This document shows positions 1 through 7,373 of a stretch of DNA of 11,106 bases, one piece after another (the first letter of the stretch is position 1; each line of letters starts with the position of its first letter). Source of the stretch: Desulfurococcales archaeon (lineage in GTDB: Archaea; Thermoproteota; Thermoprotei_A; Sulfolobales; Desulfurococcaceae); NCBI GenBank assembly GCA_015521265.1, contig WAON01000274.1, positions 1 to 11,106 of the forward strand. Reading direction: 5' to 3'. The notes beneath the pieces were generated by a model. The model had not been told where the DNA came from, did not search any database, and saw nothing but the letters and a program-made list of their open reading frames with translations. The translations under genes were made by a program, and so were the position numbers.

Positions 1-202
1 ATATAGAGATCAGCCTTAGCTTGGAGGGAGCCGACATCGCTAATCCTAATCTTTTCCCTAACCTGACGAGGTATATTTTATCAATGCATTCAATAAGGGC
101 ATAGATCCCTTCATTATCAAATACATAATTCCTCTCAACACGGATAACCTTCTCCCTACTCTTTAATTCCTCAATAACAAGGAAAAATATCCCAGTATAC
201 AA
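1..202 (-). CDS. Possible partial CDS at left edge, unknown function
   Basis: Read on the minus strand, one frame stays open for 67 codons from a TTG at 202 to the window edge, and it should continue beyond it. The peptide is rich in charged residues and looks protein-like (for example EELKSREKVIRVERNYVF, followed by DKIYLVRLGKRLGLAMSAPSK). The codons (AGG, ATA, GAG) match the neighbouring genes. It follows the propeller gene in the same direction after about 50 bases, so it could be co-transcribed. Weak points: an in-frame TAA lies two codons before the TTG, there is no good ribosome-binding site, and no family is recognisable. It could be the start of a real gene with a TTG start, or the decayed 5' part of a former gene. 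The opposite strand is open for only 33 codons here. Confidence 0.4.
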   Translation of the reverse strand, partial: MYTGIFFLVIEELKSREKVIRVERNYVFDNEGIYALIECIDKIYLVRLGKRLGLAMSAPSKLRLISI

Positions 203-253
203 GTATTAACATTCTATACCTAGACAGTCTTTCACGCTTCAACAGGCTCTGGT

Positions 254-2413
254 TTATTTCTTCTTCAATATTAGAATCAGTACACCGATAACTAGTATGA
301 TGATCGTTGCTGTAACTACGCCGCTTATCGGTAGTCCGCTCGCCGGAGGCTTACTTGTCCGGGTTGTCTTGTTTATTGCTCCGCTGGTCATGGGTGTTGT
401 TGGCGTTGTTTCCGGGCTAGGCGTTGTTGTTTTAGCTGTCGTCCCTGTTTGTGTTATGGTTATCCCCTTAGTCTCTCCCGGACTTATAGTTATCTCGGAT
501 ACTTCTCCTATGGGCTTTATTAGTAGGGAGTATTTTCCGGGAACCATGCATAGCTTAACGGTCTCACCTGCTCCAACCTCTACTCCGGCCCCGGGCCTTG
601 CGTTTCTAGGCGTATAGGCTCTGAATCCACGGGTACCCGGATCGTACTTGTTTGCATCGTAAACCTTGTAGCCGCTAGCCTCCCTCCAAGATATATAGAT
701 CGAAGCTGTTTCACCGAGATTATTCATAATATTCAACCAGCCAGCTGGGAAGGATGATCTGTGGAAGCTTACCAGGACTCTTTTACCAGATAATGCTTTA
801 ACCGTAAAGTTCAACCCTTTCCAGTATGGGCCCCAGCAATTTAATGGTTTGTAATAGATCGTGTAGCTTCCCGGCTCCGTGTATAGGGGTATTACTGATT
901 CATTAGCGAGTAAGCCGATATTATCATTCGCAACATATAGGGCTTCCCGCGTCTGGTGGTCGACGACTAATACTATAGGGCTCCTAACAATATTATCTAT
1001 CTTATCGTAAGGCGCATGGATTTCTATATAGGCGTTCTCCTCGAGGATCTCTATTGGTGCCTTGTAGCATGTCAGGTTAAGGTAGAACTCGCCACCCGGT
1101 GAAACATGGGTTGAGCCAACCATTACGTATTTACCGCTGGGAGACCACATAGCCCATTCATCGGTAACACCGGGTAATACGCCGACCGATACTATGAAGC
1201 CGCTCCGATGTATAATTGTTAACGGGTTAATAGCGGCGATAAACAATCCATCCGGGCTCCAGACGGGCTTCTCAAGGGATAGATCGACATCTCCCGGAGT
1301 CTTATGAGTATAAACACCTGGATCGATAACCCATTCAACCGGGTTCTCGCCTAGGCTTAGCTTAGTATAATTTACTAGGATCAACCCGTCCGTTCCAGCT
1401 ATTAGGCCTGATTTATTCGTGGACAACCTGAAGGAACTAGCGTAAACTATTCCAAGGGTTCCACTAGGATCGGTTCTCATCCATAAATCATCCACGGGAA
1501 CCGGGGGCTTCAAGGCATATGTTGAAACCCTTCCATCACCCAATAGGTTAGCAGTGAATAAAATGGGATCGCTGCTTCCACACTTGTAGAAGCCGATAAT
1601 TACTCCTCCAGGGATAACGTTTAGAGTATTAACAAGTATTTCAGCACTACTACACTCCCCGGATGCTGGAACTGTAACCCTGTTAGTGATTCCTACTCGG
1701 TAGTCTATCACTATGAAGGTGTTATTACGCGGCGGGAGCACTGCTAACCTATGATTATTCAACCACTCAATGAAGCGGTACCCATCAGTCTTGATGTTCT
1801 TGTATAAGTTTCCACTAGCATCTATTATTCCGATATAGCTGTAATCATAAGCTACTGCTAATACTTCATCATCCGGCGACCAAGCTATTTTATCAACCCT
1901 AATAACAGTACCAAGCATATTTGTTAGCGAGTAATTAGCGACTACGCTGAAACCCGATCTGGACAGGTTTAGAATGAAAAGGCTCCAATACGAGTAACCG
2001 GTTTTCGGCGTGTAAGCTGCAACAGCTATTAATGGTCCATTATTCTGCGGTGACACGATAATATCCCTGAATTTTAATCCGGCATTCCCCGTTAAACTAG
2101 TAAGGTTAATATAAGCCGTGATCCCGCCGTAGTAATCCCTAGCCTCGAGCAATACACCCCTATAAAGCCTAAGATCTATGAAGGAATCATTCCATGGAAG
2201 CCAACCGATAACCCTAATATTGTCAGCCGGGAATGAACGCATCCATAAAAACATCATACCCGGTACACGGCTCCTTAAGCGTGTGTTGAGGGAGTCGCTA
2301 CTTATTACTTGGTAAGCTGTTAATGGTGTAATAGTGCCCAGTATGATTAGGGATACTAACAGTAATGTTAAGACGACAAATCTACTGGGGAGGATCACTA
2401 CTATAACCCCCAT
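254..2413 (-). CDS. Membrane-anchored beta-propeller surface protein (paralogue 1)
   Basis: A 719-residue protein predicted to lie outside the cell and be anchored in the membrane. Residues about 9-33 are hydrophobic (signal peptide or N-terminal anchor). The following ectodomain has WSPD/WSPS motifs near residues 178, 385 and 423, typical of WD40/TolB-like propeller blades. It continues into two beta-sandwich units with PGSYTIYYKP and PGKYSLLIKP motifs, resembling PEGA or Ig-like folds. A Thr/Pro/Ser-rich stalk (about 652-690) precedes a final membrane helix (about 699-716) and a KKK end. I count 11 N-X-S/T sequons, as expected for a glycosylated archaeal surface protein. The start is ATG with AGGTGGAG ending one base before it, an unusually short spacing. 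An in-frame GTG at codon 6 is an alternative start. It is a clear but diverged paralogue of the gene at 2977-5022. Its ligand is unknown. Confidence 0.85.
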   Translation of the reverse strand: MGVIVVILPSRFVVLTLLLVSLIILGTITPLTAYQVISSDSLNTRLRSRVPGMMFLWMRSFPADNIRVIGWLPWNDSFIDLRLYRGVLLEARDYYGGITAYINLTSLTGNAGLKFRDIIVSPQNNGPLIAVAAYTPKTGYSYWSLFILNLSRSGFSVVANYSLTNMLGTVIRVDKIAWSPDDEVLAVAYDYSYIGIIDASGNLYKNIKTDGYRFIEWLNNHRLAVLPPRNNTFIVIDYRVGITNRVTVPASGECSSAEILVNTLNVIPGGVIIGFYKCGSSDPILFTANLLGDGRVSTYALKPPVPVDDLWMRTDPSGTLGIVYASSFRLSTNKSGLIAGTDGLILVNYTKLSLGENPVEWVIDPGVYTHKTPGDVDLSLEKPVWSPDGLFIAAINPLTIIHRSGFIVSVGVLPGVTDEWAMWSPSGKYVMVGSTHVSPGGEFYLNLTCYKAPIEILEENAYIEIHAPYDKIDNIVRSPIVLVVDHQTREALYVANDNIGLLANESVIPLYTEPGSYTIYYKPLNCWGPYWKGLNFTVKALSGKRVLVSFHRSSFPAGWLNIMNNLGETASIYISWREASGYKVYDANKYDPGTRGFRAYTPRNARPGAGVEVGAGETVKLCMVPGKYSLLIKPIGEVSEITISPGETKGITITQTGTTAKTTTPSPETTPTTPMTSGAINKTTRTSKPPASGLPISGVVTATIIILVIGVLILILKKK

Positions 2414-2576
2414 TCTCCACCTATTAATTAATACGTTTAGAGCCTTGAATAAAGTATTCAGTAAAAGAATGTTTAAAATTTCGTATTACACTGTTATATA
2501 AAGCATTGAATAAACAAGCATCATTAATAATCTGAATTTTAAGGAATATACTGGTTAAACCAGCAATGCTACAGGG
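2414..2576. promoter_or_regulatory. Divergent intergenic region with a shared palindromic TATA box
   Basis: This 163-base gap separates the minus-strand propeller gene from the plus-strand small membrane protein gene. The near-symmetric box CTTTATATAAC (minus strand, 2493-2503) could serve either direction. For the propeller gene it would give a leader of roughly 55 bases. A second AT-rich element (GTTTAAAATTT, 2471-2481) is a nearer alternative. TTGAATAAA occurs twice in direct orientation (2445-2453 and 2506-2514), and the first copy is part of the palindrome TGAATA-AAG-TATTCA (2446-2460). The assignment rests on sequence pattern only. Confidence 0.45.
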
Positions 2577-2969
2577 GTGTTGATTGGAATGGCGCTTATT
2601 CATACTTTGCTATTAGATAGAGTTTCAAGGTTTTTCCTAAGCTTAATGATAATTGTATTGTTCATTGATCTATTGAGGGATAGCTATGATTACTGGATCA
2701 TGGTAGAGATCCTTGGAGTTATTGGTTTCTTGACCGGTATTCCGGGATTCTACCTAGTCCCCCGCCCGGTTGGCCTATCTGATCACCTGTTATTCCTTGC
2801 ATCATGTCTTACAGGCTTCGCAGCCTCAATAATGAGTGGGGAACCATGTATAAGCCGAGTAGTCCTCCTACTCATAGCGGGCTTAATAGTATTCTATTAC
2901 CAGGCTAGACCAAGGATACCTGGACCCGTACAGGCCGGGCCTAGGCGTGGTAGGGGGTACTGGTGGTGA
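2577..2969 (+). CDS. Small four-helix membrane protein, unknown family
   Basis: A 130-residue protein with four predicted membrane helices: about 18-33, 41-62, 70-88 and 92-109. It ends in a hydrophilic tail that is basic and rich in Pro, Gly and Arg (111-127, RPRIPGPVQAGPRRGRG) and closes with YWW. Charge placement suggests that both termini are cytoplasmic. The frame opens with GTG at 2577, but that codon overlaps the ribosome-binding sequence AGGGGTG (2573-2579). The ATG at 2589, nine bases after that motif, is the better start and gives 126 residues. I recognise no family. The gene sits between the two propeller paralogues on the opposite strand, with only seven bases between its stop and the stop of the second one. 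The position suggests a possible shared surface function but does not prove it. Confidence 0.7.
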   Translation: MLIGMALIHTLLLDRVSRFFLSLMIIVLFIDLLRDSYDYWIMVEILGVIGFLTGIPGFYLVPRPVGLSDHLLFLASCLTGFAASIMSGEPCISRVVLLLIAGLIVFYYQARPRIPGPVQAGPRRGRGYWW

Positions 2970-2976
2970 TCGGGTC

Positions 2977-5022
2977 TTAGAGGCTTCTTATTGCTAATAA
3001 GAGGATAGCGCCTACAATGAGTATTACGAGCGATATTAGAATTACCGGTTTCACCAGTGTCTCCCACGCCTTCCTCTCAGACGTTCCCGCCTCGGACTCG
3101 GTTATCTCCTTTGTCTCCCCTCCCCTCATCGTCATCATCTTTTTCAATGTTTTATTTACTTGTTCCGGCATCGTTGTCTTATTAACTCGTATAACCAGCT
3201 TACTCAGTACATGCTGTACGCGTATTTTTACATGGAAACTATAGTTTCCAGGCTCCCTAATCTCTAACTCGTAATCTCCAGGCACGATCCTTATCCATTC
3301 ATTGCTTTTTGGACTTATCGGTATTGTGGTGGAGTTTTTGAATGATACTCTATGGTCATATAAAGTATATATTTTGTATTTTGAAATGTTTGTTTTCCAG
3401 TGAAAAGTTATATTGATCGATACTGGAAGCTTTGAATCTATGAATAGGTAGGATATATTAAGTTTATCGCCGGAGATGTCTATGGGAATGAAATCGCCGG
3501 GATATACTCTTATGTTTAAAGCATAGATTTTCTCAACAGGTCCCACAACGCCTATAGGCGCATACATTATAATGTAGTCTCCCGGGTCTATGTAGAGTGG
3601 GAGTATGTGTTGTTCTCCAATCGATTTTCTAATCTTTATAATGTAGCTTTTACGACTCGATCTATTGATTACTATTATGTTTCTATAATAGTTGTCGTTT
3701 GTCCGGATCTCGACGTAGCCGTGTTTAGGGCTTGATATCATTGATGCATTATAAACAACAAATCTATAAGTGTTATTAGCTAAGCGGTAGGCTTCAATAA
3801 TATACTTCATATTGGGACTCCAAGAAGCATAGACGTCGAACAGTGTTGATGAATCGCCTGGCCCATAAATTACTCCATCCCGGCTTATTACGAGGATAGG
3901 TGATGATAACAAGATAAACCTGCCGTCGGGGCTCCAGGCAGGGTTTTTGAATCTTAAATCCATGTAGGGATTATAAATTAATGCTTTAACCCTGTATTCA
4001 AGGGCTATTATCTCGAAATCTCCTCCATCACCCGTTGTATTCGTTATTCTTAATAACCGGATTCTCGCCCCCATGGGGGATGTATAGCTTAATGCAATAT
4101 ATTTACCGTCAGGGCTAGAGGAGGCATCGACATAGTATATTTCATCATTAATCCCCGATTTGAGGATTAGTTTATCGGTAGAGGCATTGTATAGCAAGTA
4201 GTAGTTATTATCGTTGCATTTTACTATTTCGAATAAACCGCTCCCCTTAAGGAATAGTATTGAATCCCTGTAAACGCTGTACTTGCTACAAATCCTTAAT
4301 TTAAACGATCTATTTATAACCGTTCCACCATCATCGCTTATCGCTACAACTCTATTATCACTAGTTAAAGCGTACAGTATATTCCCGATCTGTTCTGCAT
4401 GAATTATCTTGCCTATATGTTTCCTAGTAATAAGTGATCCATTACCTTTTATTACTGCAAGATACTCATCGTTGTAAATTATCATTAATTCATCTTTATC
4501 TTCAAGATAGTAAACGTCTTGAACGCTGCTTACTGGTCCTAATATGGATGAGAGAGACTTATTTAGTGTCGGAGTCGGGTTATCCGGGTTAAGCTTGTAG
4601 ATCCTCCACTTGGCTGTTTCGTTTCTAGTTGTTTGTATTACAAAATATAATGTGGAGCCGTTACTGTTCCATACACAATGAAAGCCGCTGATCGCTAAAT
4701 ATTTTAGCCTTGTATAGTTAGTGAGGTTTATCGTTCTCACAGCGTAGAGGCTTATATTTAGGAGGATCAGTGCTGGATGAAACCCCTCCCTGTAAAAGAC
4801 TAGTAGGTCCTCATCCTTTATCCATCCCAGCATATCTAGGAAATCGTTTCCGGTCGGTATGTTTTTGAACAATATATGCTTGATTAATGGGGGAACAGTC
4901 CTTACATGGAATCCCCCCGCCGGTTTCATGTGTTCATTATGTGGTGTTGTTGAAAGTACTGGGATTATCGGGATTAAACCTATAGCTACGAGAATGGCTA
5001 AAGCTAAAATAGTTTTAAACAC
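2977..5022 (-). CDS. Membrane-anchored beta-propeller surface protein (paralogue 2)
   Basis: A 681-residue predicted surface protein. A short MFK head leads into a hydrophobic signal segment (about 4-24). The propeller-like region has SPDGKY near 305 and WSPDGR/WSPNMK at 363 and 401. Two beta-sandwich units follow, marked by LPLYIDPGDYIIMYAP and VPGDYELEIREPG. A C-terminal membrane helix (about 660-678) ends in RSL. The spacing of these landmarks matches paralogue 1, including an aligned SKYKIY / SGYKVY stretch. I count 20 N-X-S/T sequons, nearly twice as many as in paralogue 1, while the Thr/Pro stalk is replaced by a charged linker (about 630-655). The start is GTG, with AGGTGAG three bases upstream. 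A separate promoter lies in the gap before it. TolB-like or WD40-like propellers bind ligands or protein partners. No enzyme motif is visible, so the function is unknown. Confidence 0.85.
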   Translation of the reverse strand: MFKTILALAILVAIGLIPIIPVLSTTPHNEHMKPAGGFHVRTVPPLIKHILFKNIPTGNDFLDMLGWIKDEDLLVFYREGFHPALILLNISLYAVRTINLTNYTRLKYLAISGFHCVWNSNGSTLYFVIQTTRNETAKWRIYKLNPDNPTPTLNKSLSSILGPVSSVQDVYYLEDKDELMIIYNDEYLAVIKGNGSLITRKHIGKIIHAEQIGNILYALTSDNRVVAISDDGGTVINRSFKLRICSKYSVYRDSILFLKGSGLFEIVKCNDNNYYLLYNASTDKLILKSGINDEIYYVDASSSPDGKYIALSYTSPMGARIRLLRITNTTGDGGDFEIIALEYRVKALIYNPYMDLRFKNPAWSPDGRFILLSSPILVISRDGVIYGPGDSSTLFDVYASWSPNMKYIIEAYRLANNTYRFVVYNASMISSPKHGYVEIRTNDNYYRNIIVINRSSRKSYIIKIRKSIGEQHILPLYIDPGDYIIMYAPIGVVGPVEKIYALNIRVYPGDFIPIDISGDKLNISYLFIDSKLPVSINITFHWKTNISKYKIYTLYDHRVSFKNSTTIPISPKSNEWIRIVPGDYELEIREPGNYSFHVKIRVQHVLSKLVIRVNKTTMPEQVNKTLKKMMTMRGGETKEITESEAGTSERKAWETLVKPVILISLVILIVGAILLLAIRSL

Positions 5023-5035
5023 TGTCTCACCTGCT

Positions 5036-5076
5036 ATGCAAATGATAACTGGAATCTAATAAATAAATATTTGCAT
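5036..5076. repeat. 8-bp inverted repeat flanking a putative TATA box
   Basis: ATGCAAAT (5036-5043) and its exact reverse complement ATTTGCAT (5069-5076) are separated by 25 bases. The spacer holds the AT-rich box for the downstream propeller gene. The upstream arm lies just behind the box and the other arm lies near the predicted transcription start. The arms are about 33 bases apart centre to centre, roughly three helical turns. This geometry would suit a dimeric regulator. A stem-loop in the 3' end of the transporter transcript is the alternative. Confidence 0.4.
5055..5068 (-). promoter_or_regulatory. Putative archaeal TATA box for the second propeller gene
   Basis: On the minus strand the sequence ATTTATTTATTAGA lies about 40 bases ahead of the GTG start at 5022. 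A transcription start about 25 bases downstream would leave a leader of roughly 15 bases, enough for the AGGTGAG ribosome-binding site at 5026-5032. This implies the propeller gene need not depend on read-through from the transporter gene. The same T-rich run could also help terminate the transporter transcript. Confidence 0.5.
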
Positions 5077-5084
5077 TTATACAT

Positions 5085-6374
5085 CTACGTTTTCATCGTT
5101 GATATTCGGTCCTTCGGGTAGGTCTTCATTATAACTATCCATGAGGCTAGGCTGATCAGCCATAGGGATTCCAGTATTACTGCACCATACATTATCGCCG
5201 TCCTCTCATCTACCCCGGAGCCCATGTAGTATGCTGTTAATGCACCGTATAGTATTGGGCCTATAGCCCATCCGGATAGGTTTAGTATATTGTATAGGGA
5301 GAAGACTGTTCCGCGGTAGACTGGTTCTACGCAGTCGCTGATCACGCTGCTAATATTTGGGTATGCGAAGGTTGTGAATAATAAGCCTCCCACCGCGAGT
5401 ATTACTGGTGGTAGTAGGGCTGATAGGCTAGTGTCTCCGTAGGGGTATGGGTAGATGAACATTCCCAGCAGTGCTAGGTATCCTATTATTATACCTATAA
5501 TACTTACTTTAGCCCTACCAGTAAGATCCCCCCTCTTAACGTATCTATCGGCTAGGTTTCCTCCTAGTATGTGCCCGAAGGCTATTGATAAAGCCGCTAT
5601 TGCTAATACCCCGCTCGCAATACTCTTAGTAATCCCCCACCTCGTCATCAAGTAGTCTACCGCGAACAATGTTATGAAGCCCCATGGTATTGTCCACGGT
5701 ATTATCTGGATCATTATCGTTAGTATAGTCTTATTCATAGCCGCTCGGAGGGCATCCATAAACCTATACTTCTCACCAGTAATACCTTCAGCCTGCCCGA
5801 TCCTTATATTCCTGGTTAACAAGTATAATGGTATGCTGAAAACCAGTACTAGTACTCCGACGACGAGGTAGGCTGTGCGCCAGTAGAATAGTATTCCGCC
5901 AATAATCAATCCAACAACGAAGCCTAGTACGCTTGGTGCATAATAGGCTGCATAACCCATACCCCTCTTCTCAGGCGGGGTAATATCTGAGATGAAAGCA
6001 TAAATAACCGGGCCTATTCCAACATTAGCTATGCCGAAAACCGTTAAGACTAATAATAAGTAGATATAGTTCGACGCGTAGGCTACTAGTGCTAGGCTGA
6101 AACCCATCGTTAAGCCTAGGAGGAATAATAAGCGGGGCCTACCCAGCTTATCCGCTAAAACACCCCAGATCACCGTTAAAGCTATTCCGACGAAGCCCGG
6201 TATAGTCTTCAATAATCCAGCATACTCCCTCCAAGTCTGATTGGTTCCAGGAATAATCCCCTCTTGATGCATGGGCTTAATCACTGCTGCAAGCATATAG
6301 TTCCCGGCGAAGTAGGATAGTACTAGTAGTGCTAGTACCAGTAGGATCGGGCCTAGGCGAATAACACTGCTCAT
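5085..6374 (-). CDS. Major facilitator superfamily (MFS) transporter
   Basis: A secondary transporter of about 429 residues with roughly twelve membrane helices in two halves. The MFS motif A appears after helix 2 as GVLADKLGRPR (residues about 71-81), and a degenerate copy (GGNLADRYVKRG) sits at the equivalent place in the second half. Equivalent ISDITPPEKRG and ISDCVEPVYRGT stretches also mark the two half-repeats. The frame can be extended to a GTG at 6386, but that codon lies inside the ribosome-binding site AGAGGTGG (6383-6390). The ATG at 6372-6374 is eight bases after this site and overlaps the hydrolase stop as ATGA, so I choose it. The direct link to the hydrolase suggests import or export of that enzyme's substrate or product. 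The substrate itself cannot be read from the sequence; sugar, organic acid and drug-like compounds all remain possible. Confidence 0.88.
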   Translation of the reverse strand: MSSVIRLGPILLVLALLVLSYFAGNYMLAAVIKPMHQEGIIPGTNQTWREYAGLLKTIPGFVGIALTVIWGVLADKLGRPRLLFLLGLTMGFSLALVAYASNYIYLLLVLTVFGIANVGIGPVIYAFISDITPPEKRGMGYAAYYAPSVLGFVVGLIIGGILFYWRTAYLVVGVLVLVFSIPLYLLTRNIRIGQAEGITGEKYRFMDALRAAMNKTILTIMIQIIPWTIPWGFITLFAVDYLMTRWGITKSIASGVLAIAALSIAFGHILGGNLADRYVKRGDLTGRAKVSIIGIIIGYLALLGMFIYPYPYGDTSLSALLPPVILAVGGLLFTTFAYPNISSVISDCVEPVYRGTVFSLYNILNLSGWAIGPILYGALTAYYMGSGVDERTAIMYGAVILESLWLISLASWIVIMKTYPKDRISTMKT

Positions 6375-7306
6375 CTCCCAAGCCACCTCTCGAAGAAGCC
6401 AATTACCCTCTCCCGATACTCATCCGGGTAATCCTTGATCGACTCGACATGTGCTGAATCAGTAATCCACCTCTCAACGTTCTTATTATGGCTGTGTGCT
6501 ACTTTGCAGAAATCTATTGCTTCACTCAATGCTACTAGATCATCCCTCTTACCAGCTATTACTAGTAGGGGCTTCTTAATCTTCTCAGCATACTTCATCA
6601 TATCCAGCTCCGACGGATCGATCCCAGCACGGCGTGATACAAAATATACTATGAGGGGGTACCCGATTAATAATAGGCTCCTCAAGGGTTCTCCAAGCCT
6701 CTTAATCCACCGCTTCCCCGAGGCTATAATGTTTATGTATGGGCTATCCGCTACGGCTGCATCAACCCGGTTATCCATCGCTGACACCATGATCGCTACT
6801 GCACCGCCCATCGAGTAACCGATCAACCCTACCTTCACAGCTTTATCCTTCTTATTCTCCCTGAACCAAGAAATAATCTCCATGACATCCCTCCTTTCAC
6901 GGAATCCCAGCGTAGTCATCTCTCCACCGCTCTCACCATGAGCCCTAAAATCGAAGACTGCAACGTTATAACCTGCTTCACCGAGAATCTTTATCACTGG
7001 CTTCATATAGGTTTCATCCCACCTACTACTAGTATAGCCGTGTAGTGCTATGATCGTCTTATCGCTTCCCCGATCAATGAACCAGCCCTTCAATACCACG
7101 CCATCGCTAGCCTCCACCGATACATCATCATAATCAAAACCAAGGCTCTTAGGATCCCAATCCCCGATTTTTCGCGGCGGCCGCAGCATTTTACCAGCTG
7201 CTACGCTAGCTAGTAATACTGTTATGAATGTGAAGAGTAGGGCTAACCCGATAATTATTATAGTTACTAGTGTTAATGGATCCAAAATCAGAGATCCTCC
7301 ATACAT
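6371..7306 (-). CDS. Membrane-anchored alpha/beta hydrolase
   Basis: A 311-residue serine hydrolase of the alpha/beta fold, BEM46-like type. A single N-terminal helix (about 11-36) is followed by a basic stretch (K39, R42, R45, K46), so by the positive-inside rule the catalytic domain should face the cytoplasm. HGYTSS (89-94) supplies the oxyanion region. Ser165 in GYSMGG is the nucleophile, Asp255 in GKRDD the likely acid (Asp256 is possible) and His286 the base. The probable reaction is hydrolysis of an ester, amide or thioester, with the substrate unknown. The start is uncertain: the ATG at 7306 would be nearly leaderless, while an in-frame TTG at 7285 has GGAGG ten bases upstream and would give 304 residues. 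It is first in an apparent two-gene operon with the MFS gene, joined by an ATGA overlap. Confidence 0.9.
   Translation of the reverse strand: MYGGSLILDPLTLVTIIIIGLALLFTFITVLLASVAAGKMLRPPRKIGDWDPKSLGFDYDDVSVEASDGVVLKGWFIDRGSDKTIIALHGYTSSRWDETYMKPVIKILGEAGYNVAVFDFRAHGESGGEMTTLGFRERRDVMEIISWFRENKKDKAVKVGLIGYSMGGAVAIMVSAMDNRVDAAVADSPYINIIASGKRWIKRLGEPLRSLLLIGYPLIVYFVSRRAGIDPSELDMMKYAEKIKKPLLVIAGKRDDLVALSEAIDFCKVAHSHNKNVERWITDSAHVESIKDYPDEYRERVIGFFERWLGR
6383..6390 (-). promoter_or_regulatory. Ribosome-binding site that fixes the transporter start
   Basis: AGAGGTGG (minus strand) matches the archaeal 16S 3' end and lies eight bases before the ATG at 6374. It contains the GTG at 6386 that would otherwise give a start four codons earlier. 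It sits inside the end of the hydrolase gene, consistent with coupled translation. Confidence 0.75.
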
Positions 7307-7324
7307 GTAATGGGGGAGAGTTTT

Positions 7325-7339
7325 CTATAATTAATTATT
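7325..7339 (-). promoter_or_regulatory. Putative TATA box for the hydrolase-transporter operon
   Basis: The minus-strand run AATAATTAATTATAG is centred about 26 bases ahead of the ATG at 7306. Transcription would then begin at or very near that ATG, making it leaderless, or leave a leader of about 20 bases for the alternative TTG start at 7285. It shares the 67-base gap 7307-7373 with the divergent phosphodiesterase gene, which has its own AT-rich element (TTAAATGTATATG, 7353-7365). Confidence 0.45.
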
Positions 7340-7373
7340 TCAGTGTTAAAGGTTAAATGTATATGTGTAACCG

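Noticed and set aside
295..312. TGATGA resembling a C box of an archaeal C/D guide RNA
   Set aside because: No D box (CTGA) or C'/D' pair at suitable spacing, and it lies inside a coding region.
297..617. Plus-strand open frame of 106 codons inside the first propeller gene
   Set aside because: It is the complement of the Thr/Pro stalk and membrane-helix coding region. Its composition (Val, Pro, Ser runs) is what an antisense shadow gives, and it has no ribosome-binding site.
6308..6345. Repetitive run of ACTAGTAGTGCTAGTACCAG type, a possible small tandem repeat
   Set aside because: It encodes the Leu/Val/Ala-rich first helix of the transporter. The repetition follows from reuse of a few hydrophobic codons. 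Similar runs occur at other helix-coding sites.
6435..6818. Plus-strand open frame of 127 codons inside the hydrolase gene
   Set aside because: It lies entirely antisense to a gene with an intact catalytic triad, and its Ser/Ala/Ile-rich translation has no recognisable domain.
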